From Burhinus oedicnemus (taxonomy: Eukaryota; Chordata; Aves; Charadriiformes; Burhinidae): a stretch of DNA of 64,000 nt. A program made the translations under genes and the position numbers. Below the pieces are notes generated by a model. That model was given only the letters and a program-made list of their open reading frames with translations, searched no databases and was not told where the DNA came from. How positions within the stretch are numbered: position 1 is the first letter of the stretch; every line of letters starts with the position of its first letter. The stretch spans positions 317,550 through 381,549 of the forward strand of contig VFFE01007127.1 of NCBI GenBank assembly GCA_008921705.1. Direction: 5' to 3'. Below are positions 24,001 to 36,000 of the stretch, piece after piece.

Positions 24001-26881
24001 GCAGTGCAGGGAAACACATGAGACTGAGACCTTGGGTAGCATCAACCCAACCATCAACCATACCCTGGCATTGGGAGAGCACGTACACGTGCCTCGCTTA
24101 ACGGGCACACAAGTGTGCAGAGGACAGAGGAAAATGAATAATTTCATATGCTACGTGACTTAGGAGCTCAACTTTCAACAGGACTTTTGCTTCCAGTTCA
24201 CTATGGCTTCACAAGGAAAAACTAAATCCCATTGATGCTTAATCCACAGCGTAACTGAGGAGTAAATTTATACCATTTCTGCCCCAACTCAGAAGCATGT
24301 TTTTCACTATAAACCAAGCCAGGTATACATTTAGCGCTCCAAAAAGCAACTCACTTGGCCATAACAGCAATATCTTCCCTTCATTAAATTATTTATTTAT
24401 TTTAAGCCTGCCGTTCCTGCTCTGCCGACTGTGTCCCCAGGCACCTCGCAGCCCGGGAGCCGCACACACATGAGCACACCTTCTCAGCGCTGTGGAAGCT
24501 GGCCCAGGATCAGCGTTCACCCCCTGTAGTGGGTGGTCTGACCCACACAGCCACCTCCCTCTCGGCACAGCACCACATCTTGTTTGGAGACACGAAGCCA
24601 CTCTAAATATTTTCCTTCAATCTGCCATGGGTGCACAGTACATGTCCTTCACTTGCCAGGTAGCAGATTTTTTCTTCTTTTTTTTTCCCCCGCTGCATAA
24701 AATTACTGCCCAATGAATTAATCAAAACTATAATCAAATGCCAGTATCGGTAAGGTAGAAGTTGCCCGCGCTCGCTGGAGATGTCCCTGGTCGTCTGGAG
24801 AATTCATTTCTAGCAACAGATTCTCTGCAGCAAATAGTTCTCAGAGGAAACCTGACCAAACCGCTTTTGAACAGTCTTTAAAAACAAAACAACCTGTTTG
24901 CCTCAGCAATTTTCATTCTCCCATAAAATTCACTATGATGCCAAGACCACAAAAAAAACAGTATTTTTGAAAATATAAGCAACCAAAATCGGGGTGAATG
25001 GGAACACAACGTACAGGACTCCGACAACCACACAGAATAAGGCAAAGGCCATAAGGAGAGAGATGAGGGACAATAAATTTGTTTTCATGGACTAAAACAC
25101 AGACGCAAAGGGGAACTGGCTGGTGAGGGCTGGAAATGCCTCTAAAACACAGATGACAGGGTGGACGTGGGTTAGAGGGACCAGGACCAGAGCAGGATGG
25201 GATGGTGCTCACACAGCTGAGCCCATCCCAGCAGTCTGCTCTTTTACACGTGAGCAGTTATTTAAAAGAACTTATGAGCTCCAATCGCAAGTATTATTTC
25301 AAACGTATTAGACCTTTTGATTTCAAATCCATCACTTAGCAGTACCACCCACCGGCATATATGAAATATGCTTAAACTTTAAGGGCAACTAAAAAAGTGG
25401 ATTAGAAGTTTTGTTTGTAGCAGAGGTGTATTTTGAAGGACTCTGAGATCATCCCTGACATCACCACGAGCGGTGCTCACCTTTCTCACTCGCAATTTAA
25501 CAGAATAATAAATTCTGCGGTGACTTATTTTCAGCAGATCACTTGTTACATCAGGCTTTACTCATTTATTTTTGCTGGCAGCCCCCAAACCGGGGCTGTG
25601 AGTCAGCAGCAGCGTTGGGCCCTTCCTCCAGAGACACAGGAGATGGTCCAGCCACCTGCGGTTGTCTCCTCCACCGGATTTTATTGACCAAGCTCCTGTC
25701 AAAGATACCTATGCATCCCACATCAAGAGCTGCTGGAGTGATGAGACAGCACATGGGAGAGGAAGCAAGAGACAATCTCTACACTGCACTTGAAAAATTC
25801 TGAGCTGTTCGAGGAGTGGACAACCCATCTGAAGGTCTCGAGTCTCATGGGATTCCCACGCAGGGAGCTTGCAAGCAGCCCTGGAGCAGCAGGGCTGTGG
25901 GATCATCCTCTCCCAGCCGCAGGGAGAGGCAGAGCAACCAGGACCATCAGGGTCAGGGTCATTAGGGCGTCCTGGGCCATAACAACCCATCCAGATGATC
26001 CCCAGGCTGGGACCAGCAGCTGGGCTCCTCCTGGGGGCTGACCCAGCAGCTATTTCTGGGCTCCCTCTGCTCCCAGGGGATGCCAGCAGCATCCCGTGTC
26101 CCTCAGCCACGAGGGCTTTCACACGCGGCCCTCAGAGCTCAAGTTGGCCATAATTTAATGTGCCTCATTAAATTATTCAAGCCATTGGTGACAGCAACCA
26201 GTTGCGGTGTTCACCTCCCAACGGCCTGGACCCCAACGCAGCACCTGCATCCCCAGAAGCTGAGGTTGCTCCTGCTTCTCACAACAATGATCATCCGAGC
26301 AACAAAACACAACTAGCGATAGGGATTATCTGTACAGTAAAATACGTTCCCCTGTGCATTTCCCTACAGCGCTGGTGTCCGCGCAGCAAACAGGCATTTA
26401 AAAAAAGAAAAAATAGTGAGCACTGCTGTCTGCAGTTGGAGCTTAGAGTCAAAACTTATTACTTGTATTTTCAATCTGCCAGGGACTCATACTGAGATCT
26501 TGGCCAAATGGTTCCCCCTTCCCTCCTCCCCATTTCCCACACAGAAGAAAAAGTAAGACGCAGGAAGGTTAAGTGGGAACAAAAAAGGCCATGCTGCTTT
26601 TTTTCCCCCCGCCTCAGTTAACCACCAAGATCAGAGTTGAGCAAATCCATGACTTACATAGCTTTTACATTTCCATTCTTGGCATAAAAGTTTCTGAGCT
26701 GTTTAAAGAACTCAGCAAAGAGATTTGGGCTATGAATTCTGACATCCCTTTTGCAGTAAGGTCAGTAATATGGTTAAATACGGGTAAGCAACATCCAGCC
26801 CTCTGACATATTTTTGAACATCTTCTTTAGATAAAAACTTGCACCTTCAAACACTCAAATAAATCATCATGCTTGGATGTA
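21092..26881. other. Unique non-coding sequence
   Basis: No gene or repeat family recognised. The longest frame, 206 codons at 21497-22117 on plus, has an unremarkable composition and resembles no known protein. Only short homopolymers are present, such as the T run at 22426. Confidence 0.5.
22426..22442 (+). repeat. T17 homopolymer
   Basis: An uninterrupted T run, then CTTTTAAG. Confidence 0.85.
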
Positions 26882-27223
26882 TTATTCCTTGGTGCATCCA
26901 TACTTACCCATATTATACATCTGCCTCAACTGAGCCAGCTGCAGATATTTAGCTTTACATGGAGAAAGGAGGTATTTTTTAGCCCCAAACAAATGTAGAG
27001 TGGTTTGTGCTCCTACCAGCACAAGGCAGAAAGACTCACTCCCAGCTGGGCCAATTAAAAATGATGGGTTTAGGTCAATATGATGTTCCTGTTCTCCTGG
27101 CACCAATCCCTTCCTCACCAGCTCCACATCGTGACCAGAGATAGCGGAGATTTCTGTTAATTGCTGGACCAGCCCAGGGCCAGGTGGAAATCCAGAATTA
27201 AAGTCCATCGGAGGAGGAGGCAC
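26882..27223 (-). other. Unassigned minus-strand ORF ending beside a strong donor-like site
   Basis: A 113-codon minus-strand frame starts MPPPPMDFNSGFPPGPG and ends with QLAQLRQMYNMG near a consensus-like 5' splice site (GG then GTAAGTAT; intron would begin at 26907). The stop codon lies only a few codons past this donor, so the sequence is compatible with a coding or untranslated exon ending at 26908. No upstream acceptor is convincing and no protein family is recognised. A second frame (27363-27157) overlaps it. Confidence 0.2.
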
Positions 27224-27849
27224 TCTGAACCTGGGCTCCTCCAGGGGTCCACAAAACTTCTTGGCCCATCCACAGCTCTCTCAATTTCCCAGCAAATTTC
27301 CCCATTTACATAACTCGACTGAACAGGCCAGCCACAACCTTTACCAGAAATGAACCAAGACACTGAAGAGCCATTTGAAAGCCACGACCTTGCATGTCAT
27401 CTACGTTTATAGGAGTTTTACAAGTATTTCAAGCAAAATAATGAACAGCATCCTTTGCAAGCACGATACTGTTGGCTGACCCGGGCTCCGGTGCCTCGGT
27501 GAACAACAGTTTCATTTCCCTTTCTCTGGAGGTGATGAAAGGCTAAAAGTCAGAGGAATGCAGGGCCGGCAACTCCCACCGGTCCCGAGGTATTACACAG
27601 AGACTTCATGAAAGAGCAACTCCTGGCAGGACTCGGATGCCACCACCTCTGCAGAGGAGCACCCTGGCTCTGGTGCAGCAGGAGACAAAACCTGCCATGT
27701 CCTGCTCAAGCTGCCGGGAGGAAGGTTTGGGCTTGGGCAACGCACGCGGGGTTTGGTGGCCCCAGAGGCAGCACAGCAGAGGCCCATACCCTATACAGCA
27801 GGTGATTTGGTAGGAAAAACGCCACTTGCCCTTCCTCCTCCTTAATGAC
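27224..27849. other. Unique non-coding sequence
   Basis: No repeat or exon recognised. GC content rises toward the CpG-rich block that follows. Confidence 0.45.
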
Positions 27850-28230
27850 CACCCAGCTTGGGCTTTCTCGGGAGGTTTCTCATCCGAACCGTTCCCCACC
27901 GGCCTGAGCGGAGTGAGAGCTCGGGATAGAGCCGAGCAGCGAGCTCCCACATGGCACTGCTTTGCAGAGATCCCGCCGAGCAAGCAGGCTGGCCGAAAGG
28001 AAGAAGAAATAAAGACTGACTCCCCTCCCTCCCCCCGCAACGTTTTCTCGCAGCTGGGAGGATTTGCAATCTCCAGAGGAGGGGGAATAAAAAAAAAAAA
28101 TTAAAATCCAAGTGCAGCACTGGGCACGCTCCTTTACTGGCACACCACGAAAACCAGAGAGAAAGTCCCATCCCCGCAGGACCACGCAGCCCCGGCGTGA
28201 GCTGAGCATCACCGGCTTGGCACGAGGGAC
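27850..28230. other. CpG-enriched block
   Basis: CpG dinucleotides are frequent across this stretch, for example roughly eleven in the first 140 bp, and GC content is high. No transposon explains it. It may be the first part of a promoter-type CpG island that becomes denser after 29.3 kb. Confidence 0.35.
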
Positions 28231-29384
28231 CACGAGGTTTGGGGAAATACCCATTTTGTTTGCATCCCAAAGCACAAGACCAGGGGTCACCAGCCCCCGT
28301 CAGCATTTGGATTTGCCATTTCTGGCAGAGCAGGAGGGCAGGGGGCACCAGGCGCTTACAGCCCCGCACCCAGCCAAAACCAGGCTTAGAGGAGTATTCC
28401 CCTACCGCTGGCTCCAAAGTGTATTTTAAACATAGCCTTCTGCACAAAACCCCGTATCAAACTCCTAATTAAAAATTATTTGCTTTCAGAAGGCGGGGAG
28501 GGGGGACACAGATCACACCACATATTCAGTTTTGATTACTTCTTATCTGTCGGGTTAGAAATTCAGAAGTTCTCTTTCTAGGAAGCCCCCAAGGGGTTGT
28601 TTATATAAAATGAGCGTTTTATTTCATGTGCTGCCCACCCTCAGCTTGCACAATTAATTGGGGTAAACTTTTTGCAGATCCTTTCCTTAGCAGTCAGGCA
28701 AAAAAAAATACAAATAATCTTGCATGCACACAGAGCAAAGCAATATGCTGCTCAAACACACTTAAACACATCGAGAGATAAAGGCAAACTTCCAGACAAA
28801 GGGCTAATTTCTGCCCTCGGAGGTTCATACGGCTGAAGGAGCTGGATGATGCCAGCGAGGGCTGGATTTGGCCCTCGGAGAGGCCACTGCAGTCCCTGCT
28901 GCAAGCCCAGGCTGGCGGCTGTGGGAACACGGCAGAGAACCCGGAGCCCGAGCGCGAGCCATGGCCAGGGACTGCATGGGGCTGCCGTACATCCACCCGC
29001 CTCCACCGCAGCCACCGCCAGCATGGGGGGAAAACTCGAGCTCCCCAAGCAAAGGACAAACCTCTAAGGATAATATCCTGGCGCTGCCCGAACACCAGCC
29101 CCAAGCGCCCACAAATAAAATCAGGCAGGATGAAAAAGGCAAGCCAGCGCCCAGGTTTTGTACAGGAAAAAAGGGATTCAGCCAGGCAGGGATGTAGCTG
29201 TTAAGATGAGGGTTGGAACATATATATATATATATATTTTTTTTTATATGTTTATACATGCTGCAACATCAGGTAACAGCTGCTTCTACTCCTCAGGGAA
29301 TATGCATGCAGGATGGGAAGCGGCGCAGGGCCTCGGCACAGGCTCCCAGCATCGCCCCAGGAGGACAAGGCTCCCCACGGAGCA
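28231..29384. other. GC-leaning sequence with one strong start context
   Basis: A plus-strand frame at 28868-29197 (109 codons) contains an ATG in a perfect GCCATGG context at 28961, followed by a Pro run. I recognise no protein, and the frame ends without a donor. The rest is unremarkable, with a (TA)n run at 29220-29237. Confidence 0.3.
29220..29237 (+). repeat. (TA)n microsatellite
   Basis: About nine TA dinucleotides followed by T9. Confidence 0.9.
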
Positions 29385-29525
29385 ACATGTCCATTTTTCC
29401 GCCGACGCAGCGGCCGGGGTACCCAGCGGAGACGCGTGTCCCTCTGCACGCCGGTTTCAATCTTGCACGTCGCTAACACGCACGGCATTTGCCTCCCACC
29501 ACCCCCAGCCCTGCCTCCCACCAGC

Positions 29526-29567
29526 AAAAGAAAAAAAAAAATTAAAAAAAATTAAAAAAATAATAAT
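29526..29567 (+). repeat. A-rich low-complexity tract
   Basis: A runs broken by single G and TT interruptions, ending in TAATAATCAT. Confidence 0.85.
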
Positions 29568-29798
29568 CATCTACGCACATTGGGAGAAAATGAAGTTGCT
29601 GTCAAGCGACGATAAATTCATGCGACAGCCAGGGCTAATTAAGCAGGAGCAAGCAGCAAAGTAGCTGGGAGCGTGGCGGGGACAGGGTTACAGGCTGGCT
29701 GGGGGCTGATTGACACCGCTAAGGTTACCTCGGGCTTGGGGAGCTCGCCCATCGCCCGTCGCGCCAGGCACCGCGGCCAGCGCCGGCCACCCAGGGCA

Positions 29799-29848
29799 TA
29801 CACACACACCTATATAAATATATATCTCTCTCTATATATATATAAATG
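29799..29848 (+). repeat. Compound CA/TA/TC dinucleotide repeat
   Basis: Short CA, TATA, TCTC and TATA blocks follow one another inside otherwise GC-rich sequence. Confidence 0.85.
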
Positions 29849-30014
29849 CGTAGACTCAGTGTGTGGCGGGCGAGCGTCTCGGTGGCAACCTGACACCTTT
29901 CGGGAGGCAAAATGGAATCTCGCTGTCCGGTTGTGCACCCGCAGCGAGGGAGGGAGGAGAAAAAAAATATACCGTTGGCAAATATGCACGCAGAGAACAC
30001 CACCACCAAAATAA

Positions 30015-30037
30015 AACAACAACAACAACAACAACAA
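30015..30037 (+). repeat. (CAA)n microsatellite
   Basis: About seven ACA/CAA triplets. Confidence 0.88.
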
Positions 30038-30168
30038 AGGCAAAAAAACCCCACCAAACACCCAAACCCCCGGTGCCTACCTTTGCTGGGTGCCGGCAGG
30101 CAGATCCCGGACCGTTTTGGGTCGGTGGCTGTTCCCGTCTTTATGAAATGTTCAGCTCAGCCGGTGCT

Positions 30169-30176
30169 ATTTGCAT
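30169..30176 (+). promoter_or_regulatory. Octamer motif ATTTGCAT
   Basis: A perfect POU-factor octamer lies within the CpG-rich block, about 100 bp before the gap. An isolated 8-mer is weak evidence; only its position near a candidate promoter makes it worth noting. Confidence 0.2.
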
Positions 30177-30254
30177 TCTTTCATTAGCACCTGTTTCGAG
30201 TAAGGAAGGAGAAAGCTCATTACGAGATCAGCTTCCTTTCAAAATAAATTATTT

Positions 30255-30277
30255 AAAAAAAAAAAAAAAAAAAAAAA
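30255..30277 (+). repeat. A23 run abutting the assembly gap
   Basis: The A run extends directly into the Ns, so its true length is unknown. Confidence 0.9.
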
Positions 30278-30327
30278 NNNNNNNNNNNNNNNNNNNNNNN
30301 NNNNNNNNNNNNNNNNNNNNNNNNNNN
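30278..30327. other. Assembly gap (50 N)
   Basis: Exactly fifty N characters, a conventional fixed-size placeholder; the real missing length is unknown. Reading frames that cross it are artefacts. Confidence 0.99.
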
Positions 30328-30485
30328 GCTCCAGCCTCGCCAATTGGTTGGGCATTCGCAGGCGGAAATGTCAGGAGCAGCCCAGCATCGGTGGCTGCCC
30401 GCGGCCACCCGATCCCCCCGGGTCCCCACTGTTTGCAAACCACAGCGGTGGACACAGGGCTGGCCATGATAACTGGAGGAAAAAA

Positions 30486-30533
30486 GGGGGTTTTGATGTT
30501 TTGGGGGGTTTTTTTGGTTTGGGTTTTTTTTTT
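30486..30533 (+). repeat. T/G-rich low-complexity tract
   Basis: Alternating runs of G and T (GGGG, TTTT, GGGGGG, T8, GGG, T9). It has the same character as the tracts at 46245, 54947 and 55197. Confidence 0.85.
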
Positions 30534-30780
30534 GACGCCACTTTGGCTCGGCTCCGGAGGGATGCAGGCTGCCAGCAACTTGACCTTGACCCGCACGGTT
30601 GTGTCACGCTGCCAGCAAGAAGCGTTTTCTGGATGACGGAGCCCCGGCACATCTGCTCTGCTCCACGGACGCCACCTCCCTCCTCGCCAACCACACCAAG
30701 GGGCCGCACCGACCCACCCCAGCACCAGCTCCAGGAGCGCAGCTCTAGTCGCACTACAGGTACCGGAGCTGCTCGGAGGG

Positions 30781-32687
30781 ACAATGCCTGACAAACAGAT
30801 ACTTTCTTTTTTTCCCCACCCATTTTCAAAGTCGGTGCATTCATTTACAGCTTGCCCCCCACTTCCAGACCTTTCGAAACAAGATGTATCGGCATGTTTC
30901 TTTATCATCCGAACAGCTGGAGAAGCGGGGATTTGGAAATAGGCGCTTGCCTGAAGCTCCCCAGCATGGAGCAACAGCTCAAGTAGGAAGACAGCCCAAG
31001 ACTTATCATCTCATCATCAAGCGGGGGGGGGGGGGGGGGGGGGGAATCCAAAAATCTTGGGAAATGGAGCAATGGAATATCACAATGGAATAATCCTGAC
31101 GGGAACCACAATCTACCTCCCCTGCAAACACGCTACCGAGAAATAAAAGGCGAATGCATCCAATGACACTGAAAAACGTTCTCCTTAGGAGCAACTGAGC
31201 CACACTTTCCTGCCAGGCTCTCTAGCACAATGGGACCGTAAGGAACAAGGGAAATACAACAGCCAAAAGCCAACTTTTTATTTCGTGGCTGCTTACACAA
31301 GGATAAAAAAAATTGCATCGTCACATAAAATAAAGAGGATTTGACTGCGGTGTTTATGGTACAAATCAGCTTACAAAACCCACAGTTCTCTGCTGATTGT
31401 GAAAAAATTCAGTAGTAAATGGGTAATATATTGGATGGAAGAGTAAAAAGCTCCAAAGCTTCCTTTTCTGACGAGCAGCCTGTGTCACATCAGCAAGCAG
31501 ATCCAGCCCATGGCAGTGTGCTCCTGCAAGGGGAGCTCGGCAGTCACCAGTTCAACCATCTACAATGTCCTCTACCTCCCTGTGCCAAGGCTTTGGCACA
31601 GCAGAAACTCATCACCACTGTGTGTCACTGTAGGCATTAAAACAAGTGCAGTAAGAGGGAAGAAAGTGAGATAACCAGGCTATTAAGCCAAAACCCATGT
31701 TTCAGTACAGAGTCACAGGACACAGCTCTTCATGCTGTTCTCCTCTCTCCAGATTTCAACAAGAAGCCACCCAACAAGGCGTTTCATTGCCTACATTAGA
31801 CAGGGCCTCATGTGAGTGATGGACCAAGTCTGCCTTGGTAGGTCTGCAAGGTGCCATGCAGCTCCACGCACGAGCACCTGGGTGACTTAATGGAGCTATG
31901 GAAGTGGTGTCACCATGTTGACATTCCACTCCTGCCAACATCACCACCCTTCACAGAAGCTCTCCACACGCCACCTCAAGGTCTATGTGGTGGAGAGTGA
32001 AACAAGTTGTCTTCATGGGCCTTGCTTTCCACACCTGCAAGTCACGTGCAAAAACAGCTGCGCTCTGAAAGCACAGCAGGGTTTACTGAAGTCTGTTGAG
32101 TTGACATCTAAACTCCTACACAACCAGTAGCAAAACCAGAGCAACCATCACCTCATAACTCGATGCTGGGCAGTCAGTGCTTGACAGCCTCACACAAGCA
32201 GGAGTGCAGTCCAACCTCCTAAGGAAAACACCACACTGCCCAGAACGAAATCCTGTTTGAATGAGAGACTTTCTTTGGGAACATGTACAATCAGCTTAAT
32301 AATTATCCACAGTAGCTATACATCTCCTCTAAATGTGAGCCTCATCACCAGCCTACCTTTACCTGGCTTCAGTTCCTAGTCTGGGAACCCGGTCACTGCC
32401 CACTTGAGACACACTGAGCAAAGCCAGAGTCTTGTTTTTATTTCCTGTGAAGCTTCAATGAGAAGCCATAAAACGGGGCAGGAGTTGGAAAAGATGACCT
32501 CTTACCCGTTTTGCTCTCAGAAACCATTACCACATTACCCTTATCTATGTAAGGGAAGGACAAGAAGCGTCTAAACTCTTCTGCTTTGAGGCATGTTCTT
32601 CACTTACAGTTGTTTAAGCTTCCCTCTGACCCCCCACAATTTTTAGGAGATCCTTCCAGAAAAACACATGCTAGAAGACTAGAACAT
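30781..32687. other. Unique non-coding sequence
   Basis: No gene or transposon recognised apart from the G22 run. The frames on both strands are short and unremarkable. Confidence 0.5.
31023..31044 (+). repeat. G22 homopolymer
   Basis: Twenty-two consecutive G residues, an unusually long G run for unique vertebrate sequence. It may be an assembly or polishing artefact. Confidence 0.85.
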
Positions 32688-33053
32688 AAGGCTCCGGGGA
32701 GACCTTAGAGCCCCTTCCAGTATCTGAAGAGGGCCTACAAGAAATCTGGAGAGGGACTTTTTGCAAGGGCATGTAGTGATAGGACGAGGGGTGATGGCTT
32801 CACACTGGGAGAGGGGAGATTTAGATTAGATCTCAGGAAGAAATTTTTCACTCTGAGGGTGGTGAGACACTGGCCCAGGTTGCCCAGAGAAGCTGTGGCT
32901 GCCCCATCCCTGGAGGTGTTCAAGGCCAGGTTGGACGGGGCTTTGAGCAACCTGGTCTAGTGGGAGGTGTCCCTGCCCATGGCAGGTGGGTTGGAACTAG
33001 GTGATCTTTAAGGTCCCTTCCAACACAAACCTTTCCATGATTCTATGATTCTA
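32688..33053 (+). mobile_element. CR1 LINE, ORF2 C-terminus plus 3' UTR
   Basis: This is a plus-strand, 5'-truncated CR1. The end of ORF2 is still an open frame of 81 codons from 32715, closing with TAG at 32958-32960, and includes the typical block RLDLRKKFFTLRVVRHW. A 1-bp deletion upstream breaks the frame before 32715. The 3' UTR has GATCTTTAAGGTCCCTTCC and ends in ATGATTCTATGATTCT. CR1 ORF2 encodes an endonuclease and reverse transcriptase; only the extreme C-terminus is present, so this copy cannot move. The open frame suggests a fairly young insertion. Confidence 0.97.
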
Positions 33054-36000
33054 AGGTGACACAGAAGTTGCAGCAAGACCACAACCACCTGATTCACCCC
33101 TAGAAACAGGAATCGATAAAATCATCCTGAAACCAATTAGCTAACTAGGTTTTAATCCTTTTCATATGTGCGATGTTGAGGTTGCATCACCCTTTCTTAC
33201 AGAAAACAGCATGCACGCAGCACCCATACAAGTGCTTTGCACCTTAGCACTTTGTTTGCTTTTTTTTTTTTTTTTTAACAGCAATACAAATTCAACTTTC
33301 CTCCAGTATTCTGAAACTTTCCCACCAGTTCAAGAATTGTTATAAATCAACACTAACAGCAGGGAGAACTCCCTGAATAGCAATGTAAAAGACCTGCATT
33401 ACAAATCATCCACGTCTTCACATGCTGAGCAGGGTCTGAAACCTGGGAGAGCCCATCTTCGACGGCTGCATTGGCCCACTGCTCCCTACGCAGTGATGCG
33501 CACCCTCATTAGAGGCGACACACTCCACAAAACCTGAGCTAATAAGTTCTGCAGGGCTTGTTAGTTGGGCTCCATGCTGGAGCCAGTCTTGCTGGGAACT
33601 AGCGCGGTTGCAAAACCGTCCTGCTGCGTGGCCAGGGAGGGGAGCAGGCCAGGGCTCTGCTGGTTGTAATCAAGGAAAAGAGGGGGCAGCAGTGGTGGGA
33701 TGAGCCAAATGAAGAGTCAAAGCTATCGGTTTTTTGCCTTTTTTTTTTTTTTTAGGCAGGACTTGCTGCTAGCACACCCAGCTACTAGCTGTATTTTACA
33801 GGTCAAAGACTTTCAACTCCGTAGCTCATTCCTCCTTTTGCTCCCACAAAAATAACAGAAAAAAATTAATAGAGCTCAAAACTCGCTTCAAAGCTATTTG
33901 ACACTACCTTGCGGATACTCTTCTCTTGACATCGCCAACCTGTTTCACCCTAAGCGAATAGGTGGGGAAGGACACAGGTGCAGGGACCAGCCTAGAGCTT
34001 GTCCAAAACTCTGGAAATATTTGCAAAAGGCAGACTGCCCCTCCCCCTCCCCTGCTGTACGGTAGCTGTAATGTTGCGTACACACCGCACGCAGTACAGC
34101 AGGATGAGTCTGAGCTCCTTACGTGGGAATTCATGTTTCTGACATTTAATGGGCATTCTCCTGTGCAAAATGACAGCAGCATGTGAGACTCCAGACTTTT
34201 TGCCCACCACCACCCCCACTTTTTTTTTTTTTTTTTTTTTCAAACTACCTGTCAGGCCTGCTCAACTAGAAGTGGAAAGTTATATTTCCTTTTAATTAGC
34301 TTCACTAATCCTCCTGCAATCCAAAAGGCAAGGGTATGAGGTTGTTCTCCTGGTTTTCTTCTTGTACTTTTTAATAAGTAACAAAGATACAAAGGCAAAG
34401 CACGGCTTTGGTTTCAAGTCCTCTGCAGCCACTGCCTTCCTGGGACCGAACACAGCAACACAAACAGGATTCCTGGTGCCGCTACATAATGCATTGCATT
34501 TGGATTACATACTGTGGTTTGGGACGATGCAGAAGACAGCAGAAGGGACGAGCTGTAACCACGGGAACAGACCACAGGGCTGCGAGCGCTGGCGGAGCCC
34601 CGAGGCTCTGTGCCTCAACCAAGCGGCTGGGATCTTGATCCGTCTCCTCTCAGCGCCCGGGTGGCTGGCTGCAGCTGGGGGATTTTGCACAAGAGCGGGG
34701 TGGGGAGCAGGGTGGAATGGATAAGATGCTGAGGACCGCCTGGGTGCTGGTTCACAGCTGGCTTTTTATCTCAGGGACTTGCTGCCTCCTGCATAACCCA
34801 GCAGCCTGCTCCCAGAACGGGCAGTGCCACATGCCATTTGACTCTTTCTTGAAACTTATTAGTAAAAACTAATTTAACCCGCGAAAAAAGTACAGAAGCC
34901 AGTGGGCAAGGGGTCTATGGAGTTTGCATGGGGGTGGGAACCTCTGTATCCCTTTCCCCATCACTAACGCCCTGCCCACACCAGTCCTAATGGGTGCCCC
35001 AGGGATTGCCAGCAGCTCTGAACGGGGCAGCATGGAACACCCATGGTGAGACGCTGCCCAGAGGAACCTTACCCCACTCTGGTTCATTTTGGGTTGAAGG
35101 GGCCACAGTCTAGCAAAGCAAAATAAGGATCACCGGGCAAACCTGAGCATATTTCATTACCAACCCCTCAATTTTCAGCAGAGGTTCTTTTTTTTTTTTC
35201 CTTTCCTCCTATTCCTGCAGGAGGACAGCAGTTCTCTCTTACGGCAAACTGTACTGCAGAGAATATTCACACCTTTGCCCGGGATCCCCATTACATCATC
35301 TGTCCTCATTTTAGGATATATGTCTCCAGGCTTGTCTGTACACCCAGAACAGACACATATTAACTATGACTGATTAAAGAAGAACAAACATCTGCAAATA
35401 TTTGGATTATTACTTCTAGCTAGTTCTGCGATCCAAAATTACTATCCGATACCAAATGATAAGTGAATCCCAAAAGATTCAAGTTTCAGATTAGAAAAAC
35501 AGTTGATGTTCAGGAGAGTTTTTCCTGTCAACTTCTTTACTGAGCTCACAACCCTTGTACTTTTCATATCAGACACATTTTTCCCAATTAAGTAAGCAAC
35601 TGATATAAAAAAAAAAATACAATCTACCATTGTGCTATGAAGAATACTAAAGTGCAGAAAGGACAGCCATAAAAGCTCATGAGTGAGTAGTCCAGTTCTC
35701 ACGTTTTTGTTTCAGTCACTAAACAGCAATATCTCGCCCCTCAGCATCTATCACCCAAAGTGACGTTCAGGGACACAGGCATTAACTCCCCGTCGCTCTC
35801 CGTGAGGTTGCTGCCGGCAGAGCCCCGCAGTATTGATTCCTCGTCTCCGCTGTCTCACCACTGACTGCGATGCTTCTCCGGGCAAGTTATGGGGCTCTTT
35901 AGCACTCCCAGTTGCACTAGAGGTTTCGATGATCTCAACTGTCGGGAGTAGAGGGATGGGAGGAACCAGCTTCTGCAGAAGAAACGATTTGCCTAGGTAT

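Larger units (their letters stand above)
29385..30780. promoter_or_regulatory. CpG-island-like region spanning an assembly gap
   Basis: This is the most CpG-dense part of the window. About seventeen CpGs fall between 29390 and 29480, with further clusters at 29600-29800, 29860-29960, 30080-30140, 30340-30420 and 30590-30780. No CR1 or LTR explains it. Dense CpG over more than 1 kb in a vertebrate usually marks a promoter or first exon; that is family-level knowledge, and the assignment here is inference. Neither the transcription direction nor the gene can be read. The 50-N gap at 30278-30327 may remove part of it. Confidence 0.4.

Noticed and set aside
29863..30974. Long frames of 240-257 codons on both strands
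   Set aside because: They run through the 50-N gap and its A run, so their continuity is not real.
32735..32950. 71-codon minus-strand frame that recurs almost unchanged at 49433-49648
   Set aside because: The similarity comes from antisense reading of the same CR1 3' region in both places; it is not a duplicated gene.
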